Positions 9,113 through 18,607 of a DNA stretch of 64,000 nt are shown here, one piece after another. Source of the stretch: Mycolicibacterium rhodesiae JS60 (lineage in GTDB: Bacteria > Actinomycetota > Actinomycetes > Mycobacteriales > Mycobacteriaceae); the NCBI GenBank assembly GCA_000230935.2, contig AGIQ01000011.1:1-64000 (forward strand), read 5' to 3'. The position numbers were made by a program, and so were the translations under genes. Under the pieces are notes generated by a model. That model was given only the letters and a program-made list of their open reading frames with translations, made no database searches and was not told the DNA's origin. The first letter of the stretch is position 1, and each line of letters begins with the position of its first letter.

Positions 9113-10444
9113 CTAACGACCCGAGCGTGCCGTCCCTTTCGCCGGGCGGTGTGCTCCCGTCGGTGAGTGGGGTGGACCGCTGGGGCCGGCTGTCGGAGTG
9201 CCGCCGACCGGTGGCGGCGCGATTGGTCCCAGCCCCGCCGCCGGTAGCGGAATCGTCCGTGTCGGGGGGCGAATCGCCGACGGCGCAGGCACAGGCGCGG
9301 GCCGGGCGGCGCGGCTGGTCGAGTTTCCGGTTGCCACCGGAATCGGCCGGGTGGCGGTGGTCGTGATGTCGGGAGTCGATATGGCCTGCGCGCGTGCGCG
9401 AACTAAAATGCTTGGGAGAGAAGGCGATACCGTCGCCAATGGCGAATTCTGCTCGGTGTGGCCGGCTTCGGGTGCGGCGCAGGCGCCGGCCTTGGACTGA
9501 AGACGAGTCTGAAGCGAGGAGGTGACGTCGTGGCCCGGCCGCAGCGATGCCTGCCGGACCTGTGCGGAAGGGGCTGAACAATCACCGATTTCGACGAGGC
9601 CGCCGAACATCGGTACGCCGCCGACAGCGCTGGGGACGTACCAGGCCAGCCACATCGGCTGGGCTGCGACCGCCCTGCTCGCGTCGATCACAGTGAACAG
9701 TTCCTGCTCGGCTATCGCGGGATCGGCGGGCACCATGGCTTGCACGGCGCGCACCCGATCGTTGTCGATCCGCAGGCCGAAGACGTCGACCGGAACGCTG
9801 CCGAGGAACTGCTCGACGGACCTCTGAGCTTGTGCGCTGAGAGGAAAGGCGACACTCATCCTCGGGGTCCGGGGCGACGGCGACGCCGGTGACACCGACA
9901 TGGTGAGCCCGGTGTCACCGGCGGTTCGCCGGACGGTGTCGAGGAGATCGGCCCCCGGGGTGTGGCTGTCGGTGACCGAGAGTTGATTCACCGTGCTGTC
10001 GTCGCCACGGAACCAGTCGATGCGGCCGTCTGCGCCCGCGGCGATCACGCGGAGCCGCTCGGCGTCATCGGCGATCTGGGCGGAGTCGAGGTGTGACTGA
10101 CGCCTCAGTGTCACGGGCTTGTCGGGCGTCACCCAGAAGTCCACTTTCTGGGTGTAGTTCGCGATCAACCGGATCTTGGTGTCGGCGATCCGGTCGGCGA
10201 CGGCGATCAGCTCGGAGCGGGTTGCCGTGGGCGCGTCGACGGTGATGTTGAAGGTGAAGCCGTCGGCGTAACTCTCATCCGGATACACCCACGCGTCGGT
10301 GACCCCGGGCATCGACATCAGGGTGGCTTGCAGGTCGTCGGCAACCTCGGTGAGGTTCGTCGGAGCGCCGCAAGCCGGTAGGACGGTGGCACCGAGCAGA
10401 AGAATCAGGGCCGAGCCGGCTCGGCACAATCGCCGCGTTCGCAA
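9113..10444 (-). CDS. Putative lipoprotein with Pro-rich C-terminal region
   Basis: I do not recognise a functional family. The 443-residue product starts with a basic n-region, a hydrophobic core and a lipobox (LPAC; Cys25), so it is probably lipid-anchored on the outer face of the membrane. Residues 30-290 form a mixed alpha/beta globular region. From about residue 330 onward the sequence is rich in Pro, Thr, Ala and Ser, with many PxP elements. It lies 13 bases upstream of echA16 on the same strand and may be cotranscribed with it. The disordered tail after the globular region is the reverse of the usual lipoprotein layout, where the flexible tether sits next to the lipid anchor. Confidence 0.7.
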   Translation of the reverse strand: MRTRRLCRAGSALILLLGATVLPACGAPTNLTEVADDLQATLMSMPGVTDAWVYPDESYADGFTFNITVDAPTATRSELIAVADRIADTKIRLIANYTQKVDFWVTPDKPVTLRRQSHLDSAQIADDAERLRVIAAGADGRIDWFRGDDSTVNQLSVTDSHTPGADLLDTVRRTAGDTGLTMSVSPASPSPRTPRMSVAFPLSAQAQRSVEQFLGSVPVDVFGLRIDNDRVRAVQAMVPADPAIAEQELFTVIDASRAVAAQPMWLAWYVPSAVGGVPMFGGLVEIGDCSAPSAQVRQASLRPGHDVTSSLQTRLQSKAGACAAPEAGHTEQNSPLATVSPSLPSILVRARAQAISTPDITTTATRPIPVATGNSTSRAARPAPVPAPSAIRPPTRTIPLPAAGLGPIAPPPVGGTPTAGPSGPPHSPTGAHRPAKGTARSGR

Positions 10445-10543
10445 CCTCGGCCTCCAGCCCCGCGCATCGGACAGTCGAGGCCAATCTACTCGCGCGTCAC
10501 TTGTTCTGGCGGCGGCATATTGAGCCGATCGCTGTGAATGTGC

Positions 10544-11107
10544 TCAGAGCGAGCGAACATCTACGTGAACATCGGGTTCGGCGAGCGTCGACGCGGTCAG
10601 CACCCACCTCCCGACGACCGCCGCGAGAAGCGTGTCCGTGCCATCGGTGCCGCGGGCGTTCTCGCACAGACGGCGCAATTCGTCGGCGATGGTGGTGATC
10701 CGGGGCGCGATATCGGCGATCCGGTTCGACTGCGCCAGTGAGGCGCCCAAAAGTGCACTGGCCAGCCGCATTTCACCTTGTGGTGGGGTGATGAATGCTT
10801 CTTTGGGGCGTGCTGCCAGGGCAGGCATGACGATCTCGTAGGCCCGGTCGAGAGCGGCCCGGTAAAGCGGTGCCTTACCCGGGAAGTAGTGGTGCACCGC
10901 GGGCCGGGTGATGTCGACCAGATCCGCGACTTCCTGCAATGTCGCGGCGTCGTACCCGCGGTAGGCAAAGATGTGGATGGCCGCCGAGACGATCAGCGGG
11001 CGCCGCACTTCTCCGTTCGAACCGCGTGGACGACCCACCCCTCGTTTGCTCACGGTGGGCCGCCTGAGTGCATCTGTCGTACCGGCGAGCGCCAGTTCCG
11101 GGACCAC
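10544..11107 (-). CDS. TetR-family transcriptional regulator
   Basis: DNA-binding repressor-type protein of 187 residues. The N-terminal helix-turn-helix is clear: AAIHIFAYRGYDAATLQEVADLVDITRPAVHHYFPGK contains the TetR signature ending in HHYFPGK, at about residues 42-79. The C-terminal ligand-binding half is short and not assignable to a ligand class. The start is GTG at 11107 or possibly GTG at 11053 (SKRGVGRPRG), which would leave the usual short basic N-terminus. It is divergent from the DUF2277 gene across a 129-base gap, where its operator is most likely to be. The target is unknown; the adjacent lipoprotein gene and DUF2277/DUF1802 pair are candidates. Confidence 0.88.
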   Translation of the reverse strand: MVPELALAGTTDALRRPTVSKRGVGRPRGSNGEVRRPLIVSAAIHIFAYRGYDAATLQEVADLVDITRPAVHHYFPGKAPLYRAALDRAYEIVMPALAARPKEAFITPPQGEMRLASALLGASLAQSNRIADIAPRITTIADELRRLCENARGTDGTDTLLAAVVGRWVLTASTLAEPDVHVDVRSL

Positions 11108-11236
11108 GGTCCACCTTTCTGATCACGTGAGATCGACGGGTTGGCGGCCACGCTAGGCGGCGAACTTGTGAGTGAGATGGGTGCCGCATATCAATCCGAT
11201 CACCGCGTCGGCTGGTCAACAGGCATGCTGGAGCTC

Positions 11237-11503
11237 ATGTGCCGAAACATCACCGAGTTGCGCGGCCTGGAGCCGGCGGCCACCGACGAAGAGATCACCG
11301 CGGCCGCTCGCCAGTACGTCCGCAAGGTCAGCGGAATCACCCGGCCGTCCGAGGCCAATGTCGACGCCTTCGAGGCCGCGGTCGTGCAGGTAGCGGCCGT
11401 CACGACACGGCTGCTGGCCGAGCTGCCGGCCCGCCGACAGCCGCCGAAGACCATTCCACCGCTGCGCCGGCCCGAGGTCATCGCGCGGCTCACCTCGAAA
11501 TGA
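11237..11503 (+). CDS. DUF2277 family protein
   Basis: Small cytoplasmic protein of 88 residues that begins MCRNITELRGLEP, matching the family start (a Met-Cys-Arg-Asn opening). I chose the ATG at 11237 for that reason, over longer in-frame starts from 11141. It ends with PRRPEVIARLTSK-like basic residues (PPLRRPEVIARL). The stop overlaps the ATG of the DUF1802 gene as ATGA, so the two are translationally coupled. The conserved Cys at position 2 and the resemblance of some family members to DNA-binding or repair-associated proteins are known, but no function is established. Confidence 0.85.
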   Translation: MCRNITELRGLEPAATDEEITAAARQYVRKVSGITRPSEANVDAFEAAVVQVAAVTTRLLAELPARRQPPKTIPPLRRPEVIARLTSK

Positions 11504-12045
11504 CCACTGCGCTCAAGGAGTGGAGTGCGGCGGTGCACGCCCTGCTCGACGGGCGGCAGACGGTGCTGCTGCGCAAGGGCGGCATCCACGAGAAGAGGTT
11601 CGCCGTCGCAGCCGACGAGTTCCTGTTGTTCCCGACGGTCGCCCACAGCCACGCCGAACGGGTGCGCCCCGAGCATCGGGACCTGCTCGCCCCATCGGCG
11701 TCGGACAGCACCGAGGACCACCTCGTGATCCGTGCCGCCGCCAAAGTGGTTGCTGCCGTTGCGGTATCGGACGCCGAGCGGCTTGCCGACATCGAAGATC
11801 TGCACATCTGGACCGCCGAGTCGGTGCAGGCCGACCGGCTGGACTTCCGGCCCCGCCACCGGCTGACCGTGCTGGTGGTGCAGGCCGTCCCGCTCGTCGA
11901 GCCGATCCGGCTGGCCCGTGAGCCGCAGTACGGCGGCTGCACCAGCTGGGTGCAGTTACCCGCGACCGCCGACCTGGGTAAACCCGTTCACGACGCCGCG
12001 GCGCTAGGCGAGATCGCCGGCCGGGTCCGCGCCGCCGTCGGCTGA
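11500..12045 (+). CDS. DUF1802 family protein
   Basis: A 181-residue soluble protein starting MTTALKEWSAAVHALLDG. It has the family features: an N-terminal LLRKGGIHE motif and FLLFPTVAH (about residues 23-50), and a C-terminal QYGGCTSWVQLP segment. The function of DUF1802 is unknown. It starts inside the stop codon of the DUF2277 gene (ATGA, 11500-11503), so the pair form an operon. Its 3' end overlaps the end of the convergent CocE-type hydrolase gene by about 42 bases. No membrane or signal segments are seen. Confidence 0.82.
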   Translation: MTTALKEWSAAVHALLDGRQTVLLRKGGIHEKRFAVAADEFLLFPTVAHSHAERVRPEHRDLLAPSASDSTEDHLVIRAAAKVVAAVAVSDAERLADIEDLHIWTAESVQADRLDFRPRHRLTVLVVQAVPLVEPIRLAREPQYGGCTSWVQLPATADLGKPVHDAAALGEIAGRVRAAVG

Positions 12046-13683
12046 GGGCAGACCGGCCGAGGCGGGCAGGATCACCCTGGACAGCCCGCCGGCCCCGTGG
12101 TGGACGGTGTGCACCGCCGGCACCATCCGCCGGCCGGTGAGGACCGGCTCGCCGGTGCCGAGGTTGCGGGCGTAGCGCGGATGCGAGCCGCCGGCGATCA
12201 GCACCCGGATCTGGGTGCCCGCGGGGAAGCGGTGCGCGATGGCATCGAGCTCTACCCGGACCGGGCCGGTCCGGGCCTCAGCCAGCCGCCGGTAGCCGTC
12301 GCTGACATTGCGGGACCGTCCCCGGGCGTCGACCTCGCTGATCCGCACGAACACGTCGACGTGGTCGATGTCGGCCTCGTGCGCCAGCTCCACGAGCGGG
12401 TTGCCGAACACGTACAGGTCGGCGTCCAACGGTCCGCTGGTGAAGCTCAGCACGTCGGCGCGCCGCGCCAGTACCGAGTCGTCCTGATAGCCGCTGTTCT
12501 GGGTGAGGAGGCGGCCACCGACCGTCGGGGTCGGGTCGGCCGGGTCGTAGCGGAAGGTCGACGGCATCGCGTCGTCCGGCGGCGCGGCCGCCGCCAGCCG
12601 GCCCGCGGGCTGCAGATACAACACACCTTCGCCCGTGGGAGGTGGCCAGTCCGGCAGCTCGATCCAGCCGTGATGGGCGATGTACACCCGGACCGGGTTG
12701 CGGCGGGGCTCGGTGCGAACGCCGGCGAGGTGTGCGCCCAGCCAGCTCAGCGTCTCCGAGGCTACGGTGCCACCGGCTTTGGTGGTCATATCGCTGTGCG
12801 CCCACGGCCCGAGCGTCATCGCGACGTCGACACCACGGTCGCGCAGGCGGCCGTACTGCGAGAGGGTCTGTTCGAGAAACAGGTCCTGCCAGCCGCTGAG
12901 CAACAGCACCGGGACGTCGCAGCGGTCGAGCGCCGGCGTCATCCGCTTCGTCTCCCAAAACGGGTCATCACTGTGCGGGTGCTCGATCCACGACTCGTAC
13001 CAGGGCGAGCCGGGGCCCAGTAGGTCGCGGCCGGCGTTGCCCAGCGGAAGTCCATGCGTGGCGCGTTCGAGTCGGCGCGCCGCACGGGTCGCAAACGCCA
13101 GCCGCCGCGGCATCGCCTTTTCTTGGTGGGCCATCGAGTCCGACCAGCCCAGGAAGTCGTTCAGCGAGAACGATCCGGTGCCCCACGAGGAGGCGTGGAA
13201 GTCGTGCGGGCCGACGGTGATCACCGCTGCGGCCAGTTCCGGCGGGGGATCGGACAGCAGCGCCCATTGGGTGAAGCCCAGGTAGGAGGCTCCGATGGTG
13301 GCGAGGTGCCCGGTGAACCAGGGTTGTTCGCGCAGCCAGGTCACGGTGTCGGCGGCGTCGTCAGCCTCGTGCACCATCGGCACGAAGTCACCACCAGACC
13401 CGAACGTGCCGCGCACGCTCTGCAACAGGACGTGATAGCCCCGCGCGGCATAGAGCTGGGCGTAGATCACCGACGACGGGAATGACCGTCCGTAGGGGCC
13501 ACGAACCATGATCGTGCCGAGCGGTGCGCCGACGGGCGCATAGTGGGTCGCGCGCAGGACCGCACCGTCCCGCATCGGGATCCCGACGCCACGATGGACG
13601 ACGTAATCGCTGGTCGGCGGCGATATCCGCAACAGCCGGGAGACGGCGCGGTCGACGAACTGCCGGGGCAGGGTGCTGCGCAC
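12004..13683 (-). CDS. CocE/NonD family hydrolase (X-Pro dipeptidyl-peptidase fold)
   Basis: Alpha/beta-hydrolase with the CocE/NonD layout. The nucleophile elbow is GASYLG, an N-terminal DGAVLRATHY segment is present, and RGTFGSGG forms part of the oxyanion loop. The C-terminal jelly-roll domain is typical of X-Pro dipeptidyl-peptidases (LEVELDAIAHRFPAGTQIRV-like). Related mycobacterial proteins include Rv2800. The open frame runs to 13827, but that would overlap the divergent pptH promoter. GTG at 13683 (VRSTLPRQF) is the preferred start and gives 559 residues. Substrate class is ester or amide; the natural substrate is unknown. Confidence 0.88.
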   Translation of the reverse strand: MRSTLPRQFVDRAVSRLLRISPPTSDYVVHRGVGIPMRDGAVLRATHYAPVGAPLGTIMVRGPYGRSFPSSVIYAQLYAARGYHVLLQSVRGTFGSGGDFVPMVHEADDAADTVTWLREQPWFTGHLATIGASYLGFTQWALLSDPPPELAAAVITVGPHDFHASSWGTGSFSLNDFLGWSDSMAHQEKAMPRRLAFATRAARRLERATHGLPLGNAGRDLLGPGSPWYESWIEHPHSDDPFWETKRMTPALDRCDVPVLLLSGWQDLFLEQTLSQYGRLRDRGVDVAMTLGPWAHSDMTTKAGGTVASETLSWLGAHLAGVRTEPRRNPVRVYIAHHGWIELPDWPPPTGEGVLYLQPAGRLAAAAPPDDAMPSTFRYDPADPTPTVGGRLLTQNSGYQDDSVLARRADVLSFTSGPLDADLYVFGNPLVELAHEADIDHVDVFVRISEVDARGRSRNVSDGYRRLAEARTGPVRVELDAIAHRFPAGTQIRVLIAGGSHPRYARNLGTGEPVLTGRRMVPAVHTVHHGAGGLSRVILPASAGLPSADGGADPAGDLA

Positions 13684-13775
13684 GTCTCTCAGAATAGGTA
13701 GTAGGGCGCGCGCGTGGAGCGCAGCGCGACTCTGCTGCGCTGCGGCCGCGGGCGGTCCACCCGGCCGGGCGCAAG

Positions 13776-13781
13776 TAGTCT
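13776..13781 (+). promoter_or_regulatory. Probable -10 element of leaderless pptH transcript
   Basis: TAGTCT matches the mycobacterial TANNNT -10 consensus and lies 8 bases before the GTG at 13790. A start site at that spacing would put the initiation codon at or near the 5' end of the mRNA. No Shine-Dalgarno is present between it and the GTG, which supports leaderless translation. Confidence 0.5.
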
Positions 13782-13789
13782 GGCGTGTT

Positions 13790-14721
<932 letters not shown>

Positions 14722-14725
<4 letters not shown>

Positions 14726-15390
14726 GTGATCTCATGGCTGCGGTGCTCCCGGGTATCGCCGACCTGGTCTACGCCGAGGCCTACGACGACCCGCCGGAAT
14801 TGGAGCCGTTTCCCGAGGAAGAGCCGCTGATCGCGAAATCGGTGGACAAGCGGCGCAACGAGTTCATCACCGTCCGGCATTGCGCGCGGGTGGCGTTGCA
14901 GAAGCTGGGCCTCCCTCCGGTGCCGATCCTCAAGGGGGACAAGGGCGAACCGTGCTGGCCCGACGGGGTGGTGGGCAGCCTCACCCACACTCAGGGGTAC
15001 CGCGGAGCGGTGGTCGGGCGCAGTGCGAGTGTGCGTTCGGTGGGCATCGACGCCGAACCGCACGGCGTGCTGCCCGACGGGGTACTGGGCGCCATCAGCC
15101 TGCCCGCCGAGCGGGACGAGATCGCCGGCTTGCCGGGCGGGCTGCATTGGGACCGAATCCTGTTCTGTGCCAAGGAGGCGACGTACAAGGCGTGGTTTCC
15201 GCTGACGGAGCGATGGCTGGGCTTCGAGGACGCGCACATCACCTTCGATGTCGAGGAGTCCGGGGTGGCCGGAACGTTCGTCTCGCGGATCCTGATCGAC
15301 TCGGCCGCCCGTTCCGGGCCGCCGTTGAACGAGCTGGCCGGCCGGTGGTCGGTGGGCGGCGGGCTGGCACTGACGGCGATCGTGTTGTGA
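14722..15390 (+). CDS. pptT: 4'-phosphopantetheinyl transferase PptT
   Basis: Essential enzyme in mycobacteria that transfers 4'-phosphopantetheine from CoA to carrier domains of fatty-acid, mycolate and polyketide synthases and of siderophore NRPSs. The 222-residue protein shows the Sfp-type signatures GIDAEP (Mg-binding Asp/Glu) and FCAKEATYKAW (catalytic Lys and Glu), and the DKRRNEFITVRHCAR segment near the N-terminus. It starts within the pptH stop codon, and its own stop overlaps the truB GTG start (GTGA at 15387-15390). The three genes thus read as one coupled unit. Confidence 0.95.
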
Positions 15391-16274
15391 GCGTTCCGGA
15401 GCCCGGGATCGTCGTCGTCGACAAGCCGGCCGGGATGACGAGCCATGACGTCGTCGGCCGCTGCCGGCGGATCTTCGGCACCCGCAAGGTCGGCCACGCG
15501 GGCACGCTGGACCCGATGGCCACCGGTGTGCTGGTCGTCGGCATCGAGCGGGCCACCAAGATCCTCGGCCTGCTGACCGCCACGTCGAAGTCGTACGCGG
15601 CTACCATCCGGCTGGGCCGGACCACCTCCACCGAAGACGCCGAAGGTGAAGTGCTGCAAGATATCTCCGCCGAGCGCGTCACCGATGAGCAGATCCAGGC
15701 GGGGGTAGCGCCGCTGCGTGGGACGATCTCGCAGCGACCATCGGCGGTCAGTGCGGTCAAGGTCGGTGGCAAGCGTGCCTACCAGCTGGTGCGAGAAGGC
15801 CAGGATGTGCAGCTCGCCGAGCGCACGGTACGAATCGACCGATTCGACGTGCACGAGATCCGGCGTGAGGGGCCGTTCATCGACGTGGACGTCGACGTCG
15901 ACTGTTCGTCGGGTACCTACATCCGGGCGCTGGCGCGTGATCTCGGAGACGGGCTCGGCGTCGGGGGACACCTGACGGCGTTGCGCCGCACCAGGGTTGG
16001 CGGCTACGGACTGGACCACGCCCGGTCGCTGGATCAACTGACCGAGCATCCGGAACTCAGCTACTCGCTCGACGAGGCGTGCCTGCTCGCGTTTGCCCGC
16101 CGCGACATCACAGCGGCCGAAGCCGAGGACTCCAGTCACGGCCGGTCGCTGAGTGCTGCGGGGATCGACGGTGTCTACGCCGCAACCGATCCCGATGGTC
16201 GGGTGATTGCGCTGCTGGAAGACAAGGGTGGCCGCACCAAATCCGTTGTGGTGATCCGCCCCGCGACACTCTAG
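15387..16274 (+). CDS. truB: tRNA pseudouridine(55) synthase TruB
   Basis: Makes pseudouridine 55 in the T-loop of tRNAs. The 295-residue protein has the family motifs: VVDKPAGMTSHDVV at the N-terminus, GHAGTLDPMATGVL with the catalytic Asp (about residues 36-49), and SSGTYIRALARDLG. A C-terminal PUA-like extension follows. The GTG at 15387 overlaps the pptT stop by GTGA. A long palindrome immediately after the TAG is a likely transcription end shared with the convergent mntR gene. Identity is certain. Confidence 0.97.
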   Translation: MSVPEPGIVVVDKPAGMTSHDVVGRCRRIFGTRKVGHAGTLDPMATGVLVVGIERATKILGLLTATSKSYAATIRLGRTTSTEDAEGEVLQDISAERVTDEQIQAGVAPLRGTISQRPSAVSAVKVGGKRAYQLVREGQDVQLAERTVRIDRFDVHEIRREGPFIDVDVDVDCSSGTYIRALARDLGDGLGVGGHLTALRRTRVGGYGLDHARSLDQLTEHPELSYSLDEACLLAFARRDITAAEAEDSSHGRSLSAAGIDGVYAATDPDGRVIALLEDKGGRTKSVVVIRPATL

Positions 16275-16346
16275 TCCCCGCGCGAGCAGACAGAAACTCG
16301 GGCATTTTCATCGAAAATCACCCGAGTTTCTGTCTGCTCGCGGGGA
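16275..16346. terminator. Long palindromic element between truB and mntR
   Basis: The left arm (16275-16302) and right arm (16321-16346) pair over about 24 bp through the shared core CGCGAGCAGACAGAAACTCG, with a two-base bulge near the base. The loop itself contains ATTTTC/GAAAAT, so nearly the whole 72 bases can fold into one hairpin. It starts directly after the truB stop and ends seven bases before the mntR stop. That position suits a bidirectional terminator. The core recurs in the palindrome at 43309-43372. Confidence 0.75.
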
Positions 16347-16352
16347 AAGGCC

Positions 16353-17075
16353 TCAGCCGACGACCCAGATCGCCTGGGCCGCAGGGCTGCCCAGATCGAC
16401 GGTGTTTGTTGCGCCGTCGGATGACTCGACCGACACGGAGATCACACCGGCGAAGTCGCGCCGAGCCAGGACCCGAAGGCGCGAGTCCAGGCTGATGCCG
16501 ACGGTGTCGAAGTAGCGCAGCATTTCGGGGTCGGCATCGGAAATCCTTGCCACCGTGCCGAGTTCGCCGTTCTCGCATACCGACAGCTGCCGGGCCGGGG
16601 GCGTGGGGACCTGACCGTCGGACGAGGGGATCGGGTCACCGTGGGGATCGCGGGTCGGATAGCCCAGCTTTGCGTCGATGCGGTCGAGCATCATGTCGCT
16701 GACGGCGTGCTCGAGGATCTCGGCCTCGTCGTGCACCTCGTCCCAGCCGTAGCCGAGTTCGCGCATCAGGAACGTCTCCAGCAGGCGGTGGCGTCGGACC
16801 ACCGCCAGCGCCGCGGCGCGGCCCCGCTCGGTCAGCGTCACCGCGCCGTACTTCTCGTGGTCCACCAGGCCCTGGTCGGCGAGCCTGCGAATCGACTCCG
16901 AGGCCGTGCTGGCCGACACCCCGATGCGCTCGGCCAGCAGCTTGGTGCTCACCTTGTCGCGCGACCACTCCTGGGCGCTCCAGATGCATTTGAGGTAGTC
17001 CTGGGCGACCGTCGTCAGGTCGCGTACCCCGGGGTTCGGGCTGCCGTCAGGACTCACATCCAAAAGTTTAGGCAA
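16353..17075 (-). CDS. mntR: DtxR/MntR-family metal-dependent repressor
   Basis: Manganese- or iron-responsive repressor corresponding to SirR/MntR (Rv2788). The 240-residue protein has an N-terminal winged helix-turn-helix (KLLAERIGVSASTASESIRRL). The metal-binding/dimerisation domain follows (RHRLLETFL and WDEVHDEAEILEHAVSD, with the His, Glu and Asp ligands). A C-terminal SH3-like FeoA domain covers about residues 165-240. It probably controls metal uptake genes elsewhere; none is adjacent. It converges on truB across the palindrome and is divergent from ribF over a 62-base gap. The ATG at 17075 gives the usual short N-terminal extension. Confidence 0.9.
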   Translation of the reverse strand: MPKLLDVSPDGSPNPGVRDLTTVAQDYLKCIWSAQEWSRDKVSTKLLAERIGVSASTASESIRRLADQGLVDHEKYGAVTLTERGRAAALAVVRRHRLLETFLMRELGYGWDEVHDEAEILEHAVSDMMLDRIDAKLGYPTRDPHGDPIPSSDGQVPTPPARQLSVCENGELGTVARISDADPEMLRYFDTVGISLDSRLRVLARRDFAGVISVSVESSDGATNTVDLGSPAAQAIWVVG

Positions 17076-17124
17076 TCATCACCTGATCTGGGGATCTCGC
17101 GTGTCTCGCCGCGGTCGCGCGCCG

Positions 17125-17130
17125 TAGGCT
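17125..17130 (+). promoter_or_regulatory. Probable -10 element of leaderless ribF transcript
   Basis: TAGGCT (TANNNT class) lies 7 bases before the ribF GTG at 17138, with no Shine-Dalgarno in between. The same TAGGCT-N6/7-start arrangement precedes dapB, ftsK and the LLM gene in this window. Confidence 0.5.
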
Positions 17131-17137
17131 TGCCGAC

Positions 17138-18115
17138 GTGGAGCGGTGGCGCGGACAGGACGAGATCCCCTCGGACTGGGGCCGATGTGTGGTCACGATC
17201 GGCGTATTCGACGGTGTACATCGTGGGCACGCCGAACTGATCGCCCGTGCGGTGAAGGCAGGCCGGTCCCGCGGTGTGCCCACGGTGTTGATGACGTTCG
17301 ACCCGCATCCGATGGAAGTCGTGTTCCCCGGCAGCCATCCGGCTCAGCTGACCACGTTGGCCCGGCGCGCCGAGCTGGCCGAGGAATTGGGCATCGACGT
17401 CTTCCTCGTCGTCCCGTTCACCACAGATTTCATGAAGCTCACTCCGGACCGCTACATCCACGAACTGCTGGTGGAGCGGTTGCACGTCGTCGAGGTGATC
17501 GTCGGCGAGAACTTCACCTTCGGCAAGAAGGCGGCCGGCAACGTCGGGACCCTGCGCAAGGCCGGCGACCGGTTCGGCTTCGCCGTCGAGAGCCTGTCGC
17601 TGGTCGCCGAACACCACCAGAGCGAGACCGTCACGTTCTCGTCGACCTATATCCGGTCCTGCGTCGACGCCGGTGACGTGGTGACGGCGGCCGAGGCGCT
17701 GGGCCGCCCGCACCGCGTCGAAGGCGTCGTCGTGCGCGGTGACGGGCGCGGGCGGGTGCTCGGTTTCCCGACCGCCAACGTCGCCCCGCCGATGTACTCC
17801 GCGATCCCGGCCGACGGCGTCTACGCGGCCTGGTTCACGGTGCTGGGCCACGGCCCGGTGACCGGTTCGGTGCTACCGGGGGAGCGGTACCAGGCCGCGG
17901 TCTCGGTCGGTACCAACCCGACGTTCTCCGGGCGGACCCGTACCGTCGAGGCCTTCGTCCTGGACACCGCCGCCGATCTCTACGGCCAGCACGTCGCGGT
18001 GGACTTCGTCGCCCGGCTGCGCGGCCAGCTCAAATTCGATTCAGTACACGACTTGGTCGAGGCGATGGGCAAGGACACCGAGAAGGCCCGCGCGATCCTG
18101 TCGGCACAGGACTGA
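17138..18115 (+). CDS. ribF: Bifunctional riboflavin kinase/FAD synthetase
   Basis: Converts riboflavin to FMN and FMN to FAD. The 325-residue protein has the N-terminal FAD-synthetase nucleotidyl-transferase domain with GVFDGVHRGHAEL (HxGH-like, about residues 22-34) and the ENFTFGKKAAGN and SSTYIR motifs. The C-terminal flavokinase domain carries GRGRVLGFPTANV (PTAN metal motif) and the GTNPTF motif. The start GTG follows a TANNNT -10 by 7 bases. The gene stands alone between the divergent mntR gene and the convergent SRPBCC gene, 6 bases away at its 3' end. Confidence 0.96.
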   Translation: MERWRGQDEIPSDWGRCVVTIGVFDGVHRGHAELIARAVKAGRSRGVPTVLMTFDPHPMEVVFPGSHPAQLTTLARRAELAEELGIDVFLVVPFTTDFMKLTPDRYIHELLVERLHVVEVIVGENFTFGKKAAGNVGTLRKAGDRFGFAVESLSLVAEHHQSETVTFSSTYIRSCVDAGDVVTAAEALGRPHRVEGVVVRGDGRGRVLGFPTANVAPPMYSAIPADGVYAAWFTVLGHGPVTGSVLPGERYQAAVSVGTNPTFSGRTRTVEAFVLDTAADLYGQHVAVDFVARLRGQLKFDSVHDLVEAMGKDTEKARAILSAQD

Positions 18116-18121
18116 GCTACC

Positions 18122-18607
18122 TCAGGACGCGATCAGGTCGTCGATCTGGTTGATCGCCAGCGTCGAACCCTCGACCACACCCATGTCCAGCACCTGCTGA
18201 AGACCTTCGGCGGACGCGAACTTGGCGGCGTAGACCGCACGGGTACCGCCGTTGTGCTCGGTGAAGGTGTAGGTGTTCTCCGAGACCGGCATGTCGGGAT
18301 TCGGGTTCAAGTCCGCGTCGGCGAAGCCGTCACGGAACGCGAAGCTCGTCGGTTCGTCGACGCTCGTGACGTCCCAGTAGCCGGCGTATCTCTCGCCGTC
18401 CGGGCCGGTCATGTAATAGGTGACCCGGCTTCCCGGGGTGAGGCTGTGGTCGACGAACGTGGCCGGGTGCGTGGGCGGTCCCCACACCTTCTCAAGCTGG
18501 CGCGGATCGGCGTACACCTGCCAGATCCGCTGCACCGGGGCGGCGAACTCGGCGGTGATGGTCAGCGTCAGATTCTCGGCATCGTGCTGGACGTCGGTCA
18601 CGGGCAT
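18122..18607 (-). CDS. SRPBCC/AHSA1-like domain protein
   Basis: A 161-residue START-like (Bet v1 fold) protein of the AHSA1/activator-of-Hsp90-homology type. Features are EFAAPVQRIWQVYADPRQLEKVWGPP (split over about residues 20-45) and a C-terminal helix. Proteins of this class bind hydrophobic ligands and are very often encoded next to an ArsR repressor, as here. Its start overlaps the stop of the ArsR gene by 10 bases, so they form a coupled two-gene operon with the palindromic operator at 18955-18980. The ligand is unknown. Confidence 0.86.
   Translation of the reverse strand: MPVTDVQHDAENLTLTITAEFAAPVQRIWQVYADPRQLEKVWGPPTHPATFVDHSLTPGSRVTYYMTGPDGERYAGYWDVTSVDEPTSFAFRDGFADADLNPNPDMPVSENTYTFTEHNGGTRAVYAAKFASAEGLQQVLDMGVVEGSTLAINQIDDLIAS

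Noticed and set aside
11141..11236. Longer N-terminus for the DUF2277 protein
   Set aside because: The family begins Met-Cys-Arg-Asn, which is the ATG at 11237; the upstream part has no family similarity.
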